A stretch of 5,600 nt of DNA from Dehalococcoidia bacterium UBA1141 (GTDB taxonomy: Bacteria > Chloroflexota > Dehalococcoidia > Lucifugimonadales > UBA3495). How positions within the stretch are numbered: position 1 is the first letter of the stretch; every line of letters starts with the position of its first letter. Below, piece by piece: positions 5,490 through 5,600 of the stretch. Both the position numbers and the translations under genes were made by a program. The stretch is from assembly GCA_002311385.1 (NCBI GenBank), contig DCAE01000147.1, positions 1-5,600 on the forward strand, written 5' to 3'. The notes beneath the pieces are model-generated. The model was given only the letters and a program-made list of their open reading frames with translations, searched no databases and was not told where the DNA came from.

Positions 5490-5600
5490 TTCGCTTTCCT
5501 CGGCTTTCACAACCCGCCGCCACCGCCACCGCCAGGCCTTGTTCTAGGTGTAGTTCGACTCTACTCCAACTCCCGATCTATGAAGACAGATTTGGCTGAA
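5490..5600 (+). CDS. 5' part of a rightward reading frame, probable relative of the left helix-turn-helix ORF (partial)
   Basis: A frame stays open from just after a TGA (5487-5489) to the window edge. It reads a proline run, then GLVLGVVRLYSNSRSMKTDLAE. The only ATG is at 5580-5582, giving MKTDLAE before the edge. The segment GVVRLYSNSR is the sense-codon counterpart of the sequence before and around the TAG in the left helix-turn-helix frame, and both frames point outward from the enzyme cluster. I infer another member of the same family continuing beyond the window. Too little is present to see a domain. The true start may be the ATG at 5580, or the open part upstream may belong to a longer gene with an unusual start. 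Confidence 0.35.
5546..5577. repeat. Right copy of imperfect inverted repeat flanking the enzyme cluster
   Basis: This stretch is the reverse complement of 511-542 with two mismatches. It contains GTAG-TTCGACT-CTAC, which looks like the T-arm of a tRNA (four-pair stem, TTCGACT loop). No acceptor, D or anticodon arm could be found around it, so it is not a tRNA gene. Upstream it is joined to a run of CCG/CCA codons (5514-5534). Confidence 0.8.

Noticed and set aside
5546..5577. tRNA T-arm-like element GTAG-TTCGACT-CTAC
   Set aside because: No acceptor, D or anticodon stem can be built around either copy, the fifth T-stem pair fails, and the left copy loses one more pair.

Overview
The window looks like a piece of a free-living environmental bacterial chromosome with mid-range GC. 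It carries a leftward (minus-strand) set of small-molecule metabolic enzymes. Paralogous amidohydrolases of the 'DxDxH...EP' type next to a nitroreductase and an alpha/beta hydrolase are common in genomes rich in catabolic paralogues, such as marine SAR202-type Chloroflexota, actinobacteria and some deltaproteobacterial lineages. The sequence alone does not settle the taxon.

Right to left, a strong sigma-70-like promoter (5444-5472) precedes a 460-residue amidohydrolase (4019-5401), a second 427-residue amidohydrolase (2679-3962) and a 205-residue nitroreductase (2011-2628). These are spaced 56 and 50 bases apart and read as one operon. A gene-poor stretch of 572 bases follows (1439-2010). 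It holds a near-perfect intrinsic terminator and two further hairpins just before it, all arranged as a possible plus-strand small RNA. Beyond it lies an alpha/beta-hydrolase (581-1438), also leftward, with its own good ribosome binding site. I infer that the four enzymes serve breakdown of one cyclic, aromatic or ester-containing compound, but no substrate can be read from the sequence.

The cluster is bracketed by an imperfect inverted repeat, 511-542 and 5546-5577, matching at 30 of 32 positions. Each copy sits at the head of an outward-facing reading frame. The left one (143-523, minus strand) encodes a clear helix-turn-helix domain of the kind seen in recombinase-associated or ParB/KorB-like DNA-binding proteins, but it has a TAG in place of a Tyr codon and no usable start, so it looks decayed. 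The right one runs off the window. The best candidate for something unusual is this outward-facing repeat pair around the enzyme cassette.

The second amidohydrolase is also odd: it has lost the acidic residue of the family's late S-D motif (Arg instead), while its upstream paralogue keeps it. That suggests an active/degenerate enzyme pair. I saw no tRNA, rRNA, CRISPR array or complete insertion sequence.
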